A DNA stretch of 64,000 nucleotides from Franconibacter pulveris DSM 19144 (GCA_000621185.1 JHYZ01000013.1:62001-126000), one strand, 5' to 3'; counted from the first letter of the stretch, positions 14,459 through 24,397 are shown. Translations and numbers: made by a program. Notes: generated by a model from the letters alone, not told the origin.

Positions 14459-15610
14459 TCAGGGTAAAACCTGCTCCGGCCGGACATTCTTGCCGGTAAT
14501 AACGCGCCTGCCGAGCGCAATGCCCGGTTTTTCCACCCGGTGGAACAGCCCCCAGGCGCACAGGTAAACCACAGGCGTGCAGAGCGCCGCCACCATCAGC
14601 ATGCGTACGGGCGAGGGGAGATGCTCAAAATTGCTGTAGTTCACCAGCAGCGCGATAGTCGGGATGACAATCATCAGATGCAAAAGGTAAACGGAATAGG
14701 AGACATCGCCCAGAAACTGGCTTATCCGCAGCGTCAGCAGGCGCTTTGGCAGGCGCATGGCGCGCTCAAGGCGCGAGCCTTCCGCCGCCTGCCATAGCAG
14801 CGCCGTCATGCCGATTATCATCACCCACTGCGCTGCCAGCCGCACCGGCGTAACCGCAATGCCCATCCAGGCGGCGCAAAGCGGGGCGAGGAGCGCCACC
14901 AGCCAGAGCCGCAGGTTGCTTTCGCGCACCGCCTGCGCCATCACCATGCCCGCCAGAAACAGCGGCAGCTTAATTAAAATCATCGACGGCATCGGGAACG
15001 CGTCGAAGTAATCCGCCAGCAAAAAGCGCGCCGCGAGGCAAACTACCATGACCACCAACGCGCTGAGCATAAAACCCCAGCGCATCACCATCAGCATGAT
15101 AAACGGAAACAGGACGTAGAACTGCATCTCCAGACCAATGCTCCAGTCCGGCAGCACGGTACGGAAGGAATAGTCCGGCAATGCGCCGAAAATAAAGCTC
15201 AGGTGGGTGAGGATATTAAGGAATGAATGATCGGCGTAACGGCTGGCGTCGGTCTGGGTGGAAATCCAGGCGCTGGCGATAATATCACGACACTCGCCAA
15301 ACAGGCCGCCGAAAATAAGCGCGACGATAAGTAACAAATAATAGAGCGGAGCGATCCTGAAAAAGCGTCGTAGCCAGAACTCCCGGATGGTCGTCAGGCT
15401 ATTCCACGGCGCTTTTTCACGCCGATCCTGATAATTTTTCGCCATCAGATAGCCCGACAGCAAAATAAACAGATCAACCCCCATACCCGGGTCGTAAAGC
15501 AGCGGAATACGGCACTGCACCAGCAGACAAATATGCCCAAAAAGCACCCACAGCGAGGCGATGCCCCGTAGCCCCTCCAGCTCCGGCGACCAGTTTTTGC
15601 CCTGCGCCAT
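14459..15610 (-). CDS. Acyltransferase family 3 integral membrane protein
   Basis: A 383-residue protein with about ten hydrophobic segments and the acyltransferase-3 signature: ELEGLRGIASLWVLFGH at residues about 10-26, the FWLRRFFRIAPLYYL arginine motif, and DWSIGLEMQFYVLFPF. Such enzymes O-acetylate or O-succinylate glycans (O-antigen, glucans, peptidoglycan) in the inner membrane. No SGNH extension is present. The start is the ATG after AGAGGAAA. It sits between sbcB and dacD, where E. coli has none, and is divergent from dacD. With wzzB nearby, O-antigen modification is a fair but unproven guess. Confidence 0.82.
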   Translation of the reverse strand: MAQGKNWSPELEGLRGIASLWVLFGHICLLVQCRIPLLYDPGMGVDLFILLSGYLMAKNYQDRREKAPWNSLTTIREFWLRRFFRIAPLYYLLLIVALIFGGLFGECRDIIASAWISTQTDASRYADHSFLNILTHLSFIFGALPDYSFRTVLPDWSIGLEMQFYVLFPFIMLMVMRWGFMLSALVVMVVCLAARFLLADYFDAFPMPSMILIKLPLFLAGMVMAQAVRESNLRLWLVALLAPLCAAWMGIAVTPVRLAAQWVMIIGMTALLWQAAEGSRLERAMRLPKRLLTLRISQFLGDVSYSVYLLHLMIVIPTIALLVNYSNFEHLPSPVRMLMVAALCTPVVYLCAWGLFHRVEKPGIALGRRVITGKNVRPEQVLP

Positions 15611-15831
15611 AACGTTTTTCCTCTGGTTAAAATAAGGATGCATGAAACCAGGAAAAAAGCATTCAGGGCAATCGGAACAGCATGATAATGTCTGATTATC
15701 AGAATTACCGCAAATCTATGGAAATAGCGGCGTACAGATTTTGAGAAATATTTCCTTGCAATTTGCCCGCGCAACGAAATAAGAACTCCCGTAAAACAGG
15801 CGGCGAAAAATATGTCATTGAGGATATGCTG

Positions 15832-16998
15832 TTGAAACTTCGCCCTTTATTTGCCGCTTCTTTGTTCGTTTTTCTTGCGTGCCCCGCCTTTGCGGATACC
15901 CCAATAAGCGGTTCGCCGGTGCCGCCACCCATTCAGGCGGGCGCCTGGGTATTGATGGATTACACCACGGGCCAAATTCTTACGGCGAATAACGAGCACC
16001 AGCAGCGCAACCCGGCCAGCCTGACCAAGCTGATGACCGGCTATGTCGTGGATCGCGCCATTGACAGCCAGCGTATTACCGCCGACGACATCGTGACCGT
16101 AGGGCGCGACGCCTGGGCAAAAGACAACCCGGTGTTTGAAGGCTCTTCGCTGATGTTTTTAAAAGCAGGCGATCGCGTGACGGTGCGCGATCTGAGCCGT
16201 GGGCTGATTGTCGATTCCGGCAACGACGCCTGCGTGGCGCTGGCGGATTATGTGGCGGGCGGCGAGCAACAGTTTGTCGCCATGATGAACAATTACGCGC
16301 AAAAGCTGCATCTGGCGGATACGCATTTCGAAACGGTGCACGGCCTGGACGCCCCCGGCCAGCACAGCTCGGCGTATGACCTGGCGGTGCTTTCCCGCGC
16401 CATTATTCACGGCGAGCCGTCGTTCTACCATATGTACAGCGAGAAAAGCCTGACCTGGAACGGCATCACCCAGCAGAACCGCAACGGTCTGTTGTGGGAT
16501 AAGAGCCTGAACGTGGACGGGCTGAAAACCGGCCATACTTCCGGCGCCGGTTTTAACCTCATTGCCTCAAGCGTTGACGGCAACCGCCGCCTGATTGCGG
16601 TGGTCATGGGCGCCGAAAGCCCGAAAGGGCGCGAAGAGCAGGCGCGCAAGCTGTTGCACTGGGGCCAGCAGAATTTCGACACCGTGCAGATCCTGCATAA
16701 AGGCAAAAAGGTGGGAACCGAGCGAGTCTGGTACGGCGATAAAGAGCAGGTGAACGTCGGCACCGATCAGGATTTCTGGCTGACGCTGCCGAAGGCGGAA
16801 GTGGCGAATATCAAAGCGCGCTACGTGCTGGAAAAACCGGAGCTGGACGCGCCGCTGGCGGCCAACACGCGCATTGGCGAAATTCAGCTTTATGACCGCG
16901 ATAAAGTGGTGGCGCACTGGCCGCTGGTTACCCTGGATAACGTTGAAAAGGGCGGCATGTTCTCGCGTCTTAGCGACTACCTGCATCAAAAACTGTAA
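15832..16998 (+). CDS. dacD: D-alanyl-D-alanine carboxypeptidase DacD (PBP6b)
   Basis: A class C low-molecular-weight penicillin-binding protein that trims pentapeptides in the periplasm. It has a signal peptide (MKLRPLFAASLFVFLACPAFA-type, cut after AFA), the SxxK motif NPASLTKLMT (Ser63, Lys66), the SGN motif VDSGNDACVA and KTG in GLKTGHTSGAGF, then the C-terminal beta domain and amphipathic membrane anchor. I choose a TTG start because it gives 388 residues exactly collinear with E. coli DacD and leaves eight bases after TGAGG. An ATG six bases upstream is the alternative. Confidence 0.92.
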   Translation: MKLRPLFAASLFVFLACPAFADTPISGSPVPPPIQAGAWVLMDYTTGQILTANNEHQQRNPASLTKLMTGYVVDRAIDSQRITADDIVTVGRDAWAKDNPVFEGSSLMFLKAGDRVTVRDLSRGLIVDSGNDACVALADYVAGGEQQFVAMMNNYAQKLHLADTHFETVHGLDAPGQHSSAYDLAVLSRAIIHGEPSFYHMYSEKSLTWNGITQQNRNGLLWDKSLNVDGLKTGHTSGAGFNLIASSVDGNRRLIAVVMGAESPKGREEQARKLLHWGQQNFDTVQILHKGKKVGTERVWYGDKEQVNVGTDQDFWLTLPKAEVANIKARYVLEKPELDAPLAANTRIGEIQLYDRDKVVAHWPLVTLDNVEKGGMFSRLSDYLHQKL

Positions 16999-17075
16999 GG
17001 CGCGCTTGCGCGCTATCGCACGGCTTGTTGGTGAGAACTATCTATACTCGGTTATTTAAACCGTGAGGAGAGAGC

Positions 17076-17552
17076 ATGAACTACACCATTGAGCACGTAC
17101 CCGAGCGCGCTATCGCAGGCTTTCATCTGGTTGGCCCCTGGGAGCAAACGGTGCCGCAGGGGTTCGAGCAGCTAACGATGTGGGTGGATAATAAAGCTAT
17201 CCAGCCTAATGAATGGATCGCCGTTTATTACGATAACCCGGAAAAAGTGCCTCCGGAGAAGCTGCGGGCGGATGTTGTCGTTTCCGTGCCGGAGGGCTTC
17301 AGCCTGCCGGAGAACAGCGAAGGCGTGATCCTGACGAAGCTGCCGGGCGGCGAGTATGCGGTGGCGAAAACCAAAGTGGTGAACCAGGATTTCGCCTCCG
17401 CCTGGGATGAATTTTTCGTTAAGCTGCACCACGACGGTATAAATCGGGTGGCGGATAAACCCTGCTTTGAAATCTACCTCAATGATGGGCAGGCCGATGG
17501 CCACTGGGATATCGCCATGTATATTCCTGTCGGGCCGAACGCCACGGAATAA
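17076..17552 (+). CDS. sbmC: DNA gyrase inhibitor SbmC (GyrI)
   Basis: A 158-residue GyrI-like small-molecule-binding protein of the SOUL/AraC effector fold, starting [23 protein letters not shown] and ending in CFEIYLNDG with a short tail. In E. coli SbmC protects gyrase from microcin B17 and quinolones and is SOS-induced. I saw no clear LexA box (CTGT-N8-ACAG) in the 77 bases upstream, so SOS control is uncertain here. The ATG follows GAGGAGAG. Confidence 0.92.
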   Translation: MNYTIEHVPERAIAGFHLVGPWEQTVPQGFEQLTMWVDNKAIQPNEWIAVYYDNPEKVPPEKLRADVVVSVPEGFSLPENSEGVILTKLPGGEYAVAKTKVVNQDFASAWDEFFVKLHHDGINRVADKPCFEIYLNDGQADGHWDIAMYIPVGPNATE

Positions 17553-17566
17553 GGCGTTTAGCCAGT

Positions 17567-17592
17567 AAAAAGGCCACCCCGGGGGTGGCCTC
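17567..17592. terminator. Terminator between sbmC and the dehydrogenase operon
   Basis: The stem AGGCCACCCC / GGGGTGGCCT is bordered by an A run that reads as T residues on the minus strand, so it should chiefly end the dehydrogenase operon. The plus-strand T tract is weak. Confidence 0.75.
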
Positions 17593-17616
17593 TGTTTATC
17601 TGCGCATCATCACGCC

Positions 17617-18834
17617 TTACGGCGTTAAGCGTTCGCGCATTTTCTTCACATCGTCTGCGCTAACCGCTGGCGCCGAGTTGCCCCAGCTATTGCGGATATA
17701 GGTCAGAACGGTCGCTATCTCTTCATCGGTCATGATGCTCGCGAAAGCCGGCATCGCCGGGGCGGTTGGGCGCGCGTTGGTATCCACGCCGCGGCTGCCC
17801 GCCAGCACCACGTGCGCCAGCGAAACCGGCTCAGGGGCATTGACCAGCGCGTTGTTCGCCAGCTGCGGGAAGATGTTCTTCTCGCCCTTGCCCGACGAGC
17901 CATGACAGGCGGAGCAGCGGTCGAAGTAGATGTGGCGTCCTGCAATCATCTGCTTGTCGTCGCCTTTAAGCGGCGCCGGCACCTTCTCATCTTTCACGCC
18001 GAGCGATTTCAGATAGACCGCCACCGCCTGCAGGTCTTCCTCTTTCCAGTATTGGGAAGAGTTTTTCACCTGCTCGGCCATCGGCCCGGAGGCGATGTCG
18101 TAGCGGTTTACGCCGGTGCGCAGGTAATCCTTGATATCCTGCTCGCTCCAGCGGCCAATGCCCTGGTGATTGGCGGCGGTAATATTCGGCGCCCACCAGT
18201 TTTCTATCTCCGTTCCCTGCAGGAAGTTGTCGTTCTTATCGCCGCCTATCATGTTTTTCGGCGTATGGCAGGTGCCGCAGTGACCAAGGCCCTGCACCAG
18301 ATAGGCGCCGCGGTTCCACTCAGCGGATTTCGACATATCCGGCTGGTAAACGCCCCTGTCGAAGTTCAGCCAGTTCCAGCCAATCAGGCTGGTGCGGATG
18401 TTGAACGGGAAGGGCAGTTGGTTGGTTTCCACCGGGTTATGGATGGGCTCCAGCGTTTGCAGGTACGCCCAGATAGCGCGGTTATCCTCATCAGTGACTT
18501 TGGTGTAAGCGGTAAACGGCATCGCGCCGTAGAGCCGCTTGCCGCCGTGGCCGATCCCTTCGGACATGGCGCGCTTAAAGTCATCGTAAGTCCAGTTGCC
18601 GATACCGGTTTCGCTGTCCGGTGTGATGTTGGCCCCCACCAGCTTGCCGAACGGGGTGCTGATTTCCACCCCGCCTGCGAACGGTTTTTGCGGATCGCTG
18701 GTATGGCAGGCCGTACAGTCGCCCACGGTCGCCAGATAGCGCCCTTTTTCAACCTGCTCGAACTCCGGCTGCGCCTGCGCGCCAAACGACGCGATACCGA
18801 GAGCGAGAAGCGATAAAGCAGCTAGTCGTTTCAT
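17617..18834 (-). CDS. Membrane-anchored triheme cytochrome c subunit of a gluconate 2-dehydrogenase-type complex
   Basis: A 405-residue exported cytochrome. The signal peptide MKRLAALSLLALGIASFGAQA is followed by three CxxCH heme-binding sites: CTACH near residue 40, CGTCH near 186 and CSACH near 305. This three-heme subunit passes electrons from the FAD subunit to ubiquinone on the periplasmic face of the inner membrane. The gene overlaps the catalytic subunit gene by four bases and is last in the operon. The same architecture serves gluconate, 2-ketogluconate and sorbitol dehydrogenases, so the substrate is inferred only. Confidence 0.88.
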   Translation of the reverse strand: MKRLAALSLLALGIASFGAQAQPEFEQVEKGRYLATVGDCTACHTSDPQKPFAGGVEISTPFGKLVGANITPDSETGIGNWTYDDFKRAMSEGIGHGGKRLYGAMPFTAYTKVTDEDNRAIWAYLQTLEPIHNPVETNQLPFPFNIRTSLIGWNWLNFDRGVYQPDMSKSAEWNRGAYLVQGLGHCGTCHTPKNMIGGDKNDNFLQGTEIENWWAPNITAANHQGIGRWSEQDIKDYLRTGVNRYDIASGPMAEQVKNSSQYWKEEDLQAVAVYLKSLGVKDEKVPAPLKGDDKQMIAGRHIYFDRCSACHGSSGKGEKNIFPQLANNALVNAPEPVSLAHVVLAGSRGVDTNARPTAPAMPAFASIMTDEEIATVLTYIRNSWGNSAPAVSADDVKKMRERLTP

Positions 18835-20591
18835 ACGCTTATCATCTCCCCCGGGTTTTTCAGGTAGAAGTTGCGGATGGCGTGCGCCGCTTTAAACGCC
18901 AGCGCGCCCACGGTGCCGGTCGGGTTGTAGCCCGGGTTTTGCGGGAAGGCGGAAGCGCCCACCACAAACAGGTTCGGCACATCCCATACCTGGAGATGCT
19001 TGTTCACCGAGCTGGTGGAAGGATCGGCGCCCATAATGAAGCCGCCCACCACGTGGGAAGACTGGTACGGCACGCTGTTCCAGTGGCCGGTGGTCGGCTT
19101 GGCGACTATCTCGCGCGGCCCCATCGCTTTGGCGATTTCCGCCACTTTGCTGGTGCAGTACTGCGCCATTTTCAAGTCGTTTTCCGGGAAATCGAAGGTG
19201 ATACGCAGCAGCGGACGCCCCAGATGATCTTTGTAGTTCGGGTCGAGCGACAGATAGTTGGTGCGCGTGGTGTAACTGCTCGCCTCGCAGCCAATCGACA
19301 TGGTGCTCTGGTAGTTTTTCACCATCGCCTCTTTCCAGCCTTTGCCCCATTTCGGCGAGCCTGGCGGTGTCGGGTGATAGTTAATCGGCGCGCCGCCGAT
19401 TGGCGTTACGCGGATGCTGCCGCCGCCGAAGAAGCCAAGGCCGCTGTGGTCGAAGTTATCGTTATTGAAGTCGTCGATGCCCATGCCCACCGCGCCCGCG
19501 CCGATGAACGGGTTGAACTTCTTATCATCAAAGAAGAGTGTCACGCCGTTGGCGGTCTGGTAGGCATAGTTACGCCCGGTGGTGCCGGAGTTGGTCACCG
19601 GATCGTAAGGCTTGCCGATGCCGGAAAGCAGCATCAGGCGAACATTTTCAAAGGTAAACGCCGCAACGATGACCAGGTCAGCCGGTTGCTCCCACTCGTC
19701 GCCGGAGGAGTCGATATAGGTGACGCCCGTCACCTGCTTGCCGGTGTTGTCGGTATTGACCTGCAACACTTCGCAGAAGGTACGCGCTTCAAAGTTCTCC
19801 TGGCGCAGCAGCGCAGGGAGCACGTTGACGATGGCGCTGGCTTTGGAGTAGTTGGCGCAGCCGTAGTTGGTGCAGAAACCGCAGAAGGTGCAGGGGCCCA
19901 TGGTCACGCCATACTGGTTGGTGTAAGCCTCTGAGACCAGCGAAGAAGGCACCGGGAAAGGGGTATACCCCATGTTCTTCGCCGCGTCGGCGAACAGCAC
20001 CGGGCCGTAGGGCTGGCGCAGCGGCGGCGTAGGGTATTCGCCGCTGCGGGTGCCTTCGAACGGGTTGCCGCCTTCCTGGCGCTGGCCGTTCAGCACGCCC
20101 GCTTTGCCGGAGGTGCCCGCCACACGCTCAAACGCCATGTAGTGCGGCTCCATCTCCTCCCAGGTGGTGCCCCAGTCCTGCAGCACCAGCTCGTCAGGAA
20201 TACTGCCGTAGCGCTCAAGCAGGTGGCTTTTTAAGCGAAACTCTTCCGGCTGGAAGCGGAAGGTGATTCCCGCCCAGTGGTTGCCCGCGCCGCCGGTGCC
20301 GTTGCCCGGGTGGAAAGAGCCCCAACTGCGCATCGGCAGCGCCGTCTGCGACGGATTGTTGCGCATGGTGCAGGTGTTTTGCCGGGTGCGCAGCATCAGC
20401 TCCTGGCGCTGCACGTAGCGTAATTCGTCCGGGACGGTGTTGATATTGAAGTCGCGCGCGGTGTCGCGCCACGGGCCGCGTTCAATGCCGACCACGTTAA
20501 GACCTTCGTCGGCAAGCTCTTTTGCGATGATAGAGCCCGCCCAACCGAGGCCCACCACGACCACGTCGGTTTTAGGTAATTTCTTCGCCAT
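18831..20591 (-). CDS. FAD-containing GMC oxidoreductase, catalytic subunit (gluconate 2-dehydrogenase type)
   Basis: A 586-residue flavoprotein. The N-terminal FAD loop is VVVGLGWAGSIIAKELADEG. The GMC C-terminal region contains SSHVVGGFIMG and NPTGTVGALAFKAA with the catalytic His and Asn positions. A Cys-rich stretch, CTFCGFCTNYGCANYSKA near residue 235, is characteristic of the membrane FAD-dehydrogenase subfamily and could bind an Fe-S cluster. No own signal peptide is evident, so export by partnership with the Tat-bearing small subunit is likely. Oxidises a sugar acid or polyol in the periplasm; gluconate is the best guess. Confidence 0.88.
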   Translation of the reverse strand: MAKKLPKTDVVVVGLGWAGSIIAKELADEGLNVVGIERGPWRDTARDFNINTVPDELRYVQRQELMLRTRQNTCTMRNNPSQTALPMRSWGSFHPGNGTGGAGNHWAGITFRFQPEEFRLKSHLLERYGSIPDELVLQDWGTTWEEMEPHYMAFERVAGTSGKAGVLNGQRQEGGNPFEGTRSGEYPTPPLRQPYGPVLFADAAKNMGYTPFPVPSSLVSEAYTNQYGVTMGPCTFCGFCTNYGCANYSKASAIVNVLPALLRQENFEARTFCEVLQVNTDNTGKQVTGVTYIDSSGDEWEQPADLVIVAAFTFENVRLMLLSGIGKPYDPVTNSGTTGRNYAYQTANGVTLFFDDKKFNPFIGAGAVGMGIDDFNNDNFDHSGLGFFGGGSIRVTPIGGAPINYHPTPPGSPKWGKGWKEAMVKNYQSTMSIGCEASSYTTRTNYLSLDPNYKDHLGRPLLRITFDFPENDLKMAQYCTSKVAEIAKAMGPREIVAKPTTGHWNSVPYQSSHVVGGFIMGADPSTSSVNKHLQVWDVPNLFVVGASAFPQNPGYNPTGTVGALAFKAAHAIRNFYLKNPGEMISV

Positions 20592-20594
20592 GTT

Positions 20595-21347
20595 TTATGC
20601 CTTTTTGTTCCATTGAGGTCCGCCCTGAATGCTGACCGGCGGGAATTTCAGTTCTACGTTGTGTTTCTCAATGAAATCGCGGTAGTCGTAGCGCGCGCCG
20701 GGAAAACCGAGCATTTTCCAGGCCGCCATGTCGCGGTTGCCGCCATAGACCGGGTCGGCGAAGAAACCTTCGGTGGTGTTGCTGAGCACCTGAGCGAAGA
20801 AAAGGGTGCCCGCAATGCCTTCCAGTTCAATATCGCCTTTCTCAAGGCCCGCCAGCACCTTGTCCTGGTCGTCGCCGGAAAGCTCGCGGAAGGGTTTTTG
20901 AAATTGCTGCTGAGTGTATTTGTTCAGCGCGGCGAGGCCGATGCGGTAGCGCTGACGAGGCGTCAGCTCAGACTGGTCGCCTTGCTCCGGCGTGCCTTCC
21001 TGAAACGGGCCTTCCATGTACAGGCGTTCGAAGTTGCCATAAAAACCGTGAAGCTGACGGTCGATAAACACCGCGCAGCCCATCTCTTTGCCGCCGGGGC
21101 TGAGATCGTCTGCCGGGATCAGGCGGTCAACTATCGCTTCAAGCGTGGCCGCTTCATCAGCGGTGAGGAAAAGCCAACCCTGCGCGTCGAACGTTTCGGG
21201 AGGATTATCGGCGAACGGCTGCCAGCCGGGTGTACCAGTTAACGTGATTGCTTTTGCGGAACCGGCACCCAGGGTTAGCGCCGCGCCAGACCATTTCAGA
21301 ACCTGCCGTCGGGTGACCCCAGGCAGCGTTTTTTGTGGCTTGCGCAT
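20595..21347 (-). CDS. Small (gamma) subunit of the gluconate 2-dehydrogenase-type complex, Tat-exported
   Basis: A 250-residue protein of the Gluconate_2-dh3 family. The start is the ATG after AAGGAAG (MRKPQKTLPG). The N terminus carries a twin-arginine signal, TRRQVLKWSGAALTLGAGSAKA, so the folded complex is probably exported by Tat with this subunit as the carrier. Further markers are FLTADEAATLEAIVDRLIPAD and the C-terminal YRDFIEKHNVEL. First gene of the three-gene operon; three bases separate it from the catalytic subunit. Confidence 0.87.
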   Translation of the reverse strand: MRKPQKTLPGVTRRQVLKWSGAALTLGAGSAKAITLTGTPGWQPFADNPPETFDAQGWLFLTADEAATLEAIVDRLIPADDLSPGGKEMGCAVFIDRQLHGFYGNFERLYMEGPFQEGTPEQGDQSELTPRQRYRIGLAALNKYTQQQFQKPFRELSGDDQDKVLAGLEKGDIELEGIAGTLFFAQVLSNTTEGFFADPVYGGNRDMAAWKMLGFPGARYDYRDFIEKHNVELKFPPVSIQGGPQWNKKA

Positions 21348-21627
21348 TATTGCTTCCTTAGATGTGCATAAAAAAACCACCGCGTGAAATGATTACGCAG
21401 CGAAGTATTTAAAGGGTAGCTCGCTTTGCATTGTTAAGAAAAGGTTTATCTCCTGTAATGAAATGTCAGAAATGTTAAGAAATATGTATTTGTGTGTTTT
21501 TTTAGACTAAGAAGACAGTAGTACAGGGGGTGAAAAAAGGGCAAATAACGCGGTAAAAAACAGGGTTATATGGCCTGGAAGCGCGAAAAGCGGGTACAAT
21601 TAGCCTTTTGGCAGGTGGAGAACGGGT

Positions 21628-22686
21628 GTGCGTCCCGACAAGACTTTAACGCCTTTCGAGGTGCGCATTTATCGTCACTATCGCATTGTGCATGGCGTGC
21701 GCATCGCGCTGGCTTTTATCCTCACTTTTTTGATTGTGCGCCTCGTTCAGGTGCCGGAAGGCACCTGGCCGCTTATCACGCTGGTGGTGGTGATGGGGCC
21801 TATTTCCTTCTGGGGCAACGTCGTGCCCCGCGCCTTTGAGCGCATCGGCGGCACCATTTTAGGCGCCGCGCTTGGGCTGGTGGCCCTCCGGCTGGAACTG
21901 TTTTCATTGCCGCTGATGCTTATCTGGTGCGCGCTGGCGATGTTTCTGTGCGGCTATCTGACCCTTGGTAAGCGCCCTTACCAGGCGCTGCTGATAGGCA
22001 TTACGCTTTCTGTGGTGGTGGGTTCGCCGAGCGGCGATATGGAAGTGGCGCTATGGCGAAGCGGCGACGTAATTTTCGGCTCGCTGCTGGCGATGCTTTT
22101 TACAAGCGTACTGCCGCAACGCGCCTTTATCCACTGGCGCATCCAGATGGCGAAGCTGATAGGCGACTTTAACCGCATCTACCAGGCGGGCTTTTCGCCT
22201 AACCTGGTGGAGCGGCCGCGGCTCGATAAACCATTGCAGAAAGTGCTTAGCGACGTGGTGAAGATGCGCGCGCTTATTACGCCCGCCAGCAAAGAGACGC
22301 ACATTCAGAAAGGGATTTACGAGGCGATCCAGACTACCAGCCGCAATATGGTCTGCACGCTGGAGATGCAAATCAACGCCTACTGGGCCTCGCGCGAAAG
22401 CCATTTCCTGATGATTAACGCCCGCACGCTGCGCGACGTGCAGTTGATGACGCAGCGCACCTTCGAGGCCTTGTCGCAGGCGCTGCACGAAGGCAACCCT
22501 TCGCCCGCGCTGGCCAATAACGAAAAGCTGGCGGAAATTGTGCAGGAGCTGCGTACGCTGATGCGTGACGAACAGTACGGCGAGCTGGTGGAAACCTCCA
22601 TACACGGCTATGTCTGGTTGAGCATGGAGCTGGCGCGCCAGCTTGAGCGGCTCTCGCAGCTTATCTGCCGGGCGTTGCGCAAATAA
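21628..22686 (+). CDS. yeeA: FUSC-family inner membrane protein YeeA
   Basis: A 352-residue protein with about six N-terminal transmembrane helices (residues about 25-155, containing TWPLITLVVVMGPISFWGNVVPRAFERIGGT in the family pattern) and a C-terminal cytosolic helical domain. It belongs to the FUSC/aromatic acid exporter group, but the substrate of YeeA is not known. The start is a GTG giving the same length as E. coli YeeA. It follows the dehydrogenase operon divergently and precedes yeeX. Confidence 0.92.
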   Translation: MRPDKTLTPFEVRIYRHYRIVHGVRIALAFILTFLIVRLVQVPEGTWPLITLVVVMGPISFWGNVVPRAFERIGGTILGAALGLVALRLELFSLPLMLIWCALAMFLCGYLTLGKRPYQALLIGITLSVVVGSPSGDMEVALWRSGDVIFGSLLAMLFTSVLPQRAFIHWRIQMAKLIGDFNRIYQAGFSPNLVERPRLDKPLQKVLSDVVKMRALITPASKETHIQKGIYEAIQTTSRNMVCTLEMQINAYWASRESHFLMINARTLRDVQLMTQRTFEALSQALHEGNPSPALANNEKLAEIVQELRTLMRDEQYGELVETSIHGYVWLSMELARQLERLSQLICRALRK

Positions 22687-22865
22687 GAATCAGACGACGC
22701 GGGCGCGCAGGCAGGTTGTTTCGATTCAGCCGCGTTTAAGGTTATGATACCGGCAGGGTATTTATCCGGCGTAAGCCATTGTCATCCGCAGCCCTGAAAG
22801 GCTATGTTTAACCAGGTCGCGGTTGTTTAACGAATCCGAGTCTCAAAATTAGCAGGGGTGTAAAA

Positions 22866-23201
22866 ATGGAAAACAGCAAACCTTCATTCCAGGACGTGCT
22901 TGAGTTTGTCCGCTTGTTCCGTCGTAAAAACAAACTTCAGCGCGAAATTCAGGATGTTGAGAAAAAGATCCGTGACAACCAGAAGCGCGTGCTGCTGCTC
23001 GACAACCTGAGCGACTACATTAAGCCTGGTATGAGCGTAGAGGCCATTCAGGGCATCATCGCCAGCATGAAAAGCGACTATGAAGACCGCGTGGATGATT
23101 ACATCATCAAGAATGCGGAAATCTCCAAAGAACGCCGCGAGATCTCCAAAAAGCTTAAAGCGATGGGCGAACTGAAAGCCCACGAGCCGAAAAGCGAATA
23201 A
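22866..23201 (+). CDS. yeeX: UPF0265 protein YeeX
   Basis: A 111-residue, highly charged helical protein with coiled-coil character ([24 protein letters not shown]). It matches the conserved E. coli YeeX family over its whole length. Function is unknown. RBS AGGGGTG precedes the ATG. It is followed by a strong terminator. Confidence 0.92.
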   Translation: MENSKPSFQDVLEFVRLFRRKNKLQREIQDVEKKIRDNQKRVLLLDNLSDYIKPGMSVEAIQGIIASMKSDYEDRVDDYIIKNAEISKERREISKKLKAMGELKAHEPKSE

Positions 23202-23207
23202 GCAATA

Positions 23208-23230
23208 AACCGCCTCCGGGCGGTTTTTTT
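23208..23230 (+). terminator. Terminator after yeeX
   Basis: The stem AACCGCC / GGCGGTT with loop TCCG is followed by seven T residues. Confidence 0.88.
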
Positions 23231-23455
23231 ACGGCCGCATTCCGCAAAAGGGCGTTCAGGCGGTGTGCGTTCCTTGCGCTTCCCGCTTGCCGCTGCCCGA
23301 AACAGGCTGCCCCGTGCCTGTGCTAAAATTTATCCTGTCCTCGCCAAAAGCCGTCTTTTGGTTTCCTGACGTTAACAAAAACATACCGTGGCATGATGGC
23401 TTTAACAGACGGCGCGGGTAATGACTTAATTCATCCCCCGAATACAGGAAAACCT

Positions 23456-24394
23456 ATGGCCAGAGTGTTGTTGCTTGCCGTTTTGCTGATGGTCGCCGCC
23501 ATGCGCGCCGGGCTTGCTGTCACCTGGTTGCTGCCGCCGGAAGGCAGCCGCCTGGTCGGTAACACGTTTAGCGTGGTGGTGCCGCAGGGCAATACCGAGC
23601 CGTTAGAATCTTTCGCCGCGACTTACAGCCAGGGGCTGAGCAATATGCTGGAAGCGAATCCGGGCGTCGATCCTTTCCTGCCTGCCGCAGGCACAACACT
23701 GGTCATTCCGCAGCAGCTGATCCTGCCTGATACAAAGCGGGAAGGCATTGTTATTAACGTGGCGGAGATGCGGCTTTACTACTATCCACCCGACACCAAT
23801 ACGGTGGAAGTGCTGCCCATCGGCATCGGCCAGGCGGGCCGCGAGACGCCGCGAAACTGGGTGACCCGCGTGGAGCGCAAGCAGGAGGCCCCCGCCTGGG
23901 TGCCAACGGCCAATACCCGACGTGAGTATGAAAGCCGTGGTGAGACGCTGCCGGCGATGGTGCCGCCAGGCCCGGAAAACCCCATGGGACGCTATGCGAT
24001 TTATATCGGCAGGCTGTATGCCATCCACGGCACGAATGCGCGTTTTGGCATTGGCCTGCGGGTGAGCCAGGGCTGCATTCGTCTGCGCGACGCCGATATT
24101 AAATACCTGTTTGATAATGTGCCGGTTGGCACTCGCGTACAGATTATCGACCGGCCGGTGAAGTTCACCACCGAGCCTGACGGCTCACGCTGGCTGGAAG
24201 TGCATGAACCATTGTCGCGTAACCGGGTGGAGTTTGAATCGAACAAGCGGGTACCGCTGTCGGTGCAGCCGGTATTGCAAAAAGCGATGCAGGAGGGAAG
24301 CGTGAACGCGGCGGCGGTAACCGAAGCGATGGAGCGAAGATCGGGAATGCCGGTGCAGATTGGCTTTGCCTCTGCCGGGGCAAACGGGCTATAA
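23456..24394 (+). CDS. erfK: L,D-transpeptidase ErfK (LdtA)
   Basis: A 312-residue periplasmic enzyme that attaches Braun lipoprotein to peptidoglycan. It has a signal peptide ([21 protein letters not shown]), a LysM-like region (about 35-90, [16 protein letters not shown]), and the YkuD catalytic domain with [20 protein letters not shown], where Cys is the nucleophile. The start is the ATG after AGGAAAACCT, giving nearly the E. coli length (310). An in-frame ATG 63 bases upstream is not supported. Confidence 0.92.
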   Translation: MARVLLLAVLLMVAAMRAGLAVTWLLPPEGSRLVGNTFSVVVPQGNTEPLESFAATYSQGLSNMLEANPGVDPFLPAAGTTLVIPQQLILPDTKREGIVINVAEMRLYYYPPDTNTVEVLPIGIGQAGRETPRNWVTRVERKQEAPAWVPTANTRREYESRGETLPAMVPPGPENPMGRYAIYIGRLYAIHGTNARFGIGLRVSQGCIRLRDADIKYLFDNVPVGTRVQIIDRPVKFTTEPDGSRWLEVHEPLSRNRVEFESNKRVPLSVQPVLQKAMQEGSVNAAAVTEAMERRSGMPVQIGFASAGANGL

Positions 24395-24397
24395 AAA

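Noticed and set aside
16999..17075. LexA box upstream of sbmC
   Set aside because: No CTGT-N8-ACAG match or close variant was seen, although the E. coli gene is SOS-regulated.
18882..19934. 350-codon plus-strand ORF opposite the FAD dehydrogenase subunit
   Set aside because: Shadow of the GMC oxidoreductase gene; no recognisable domain or RBS.
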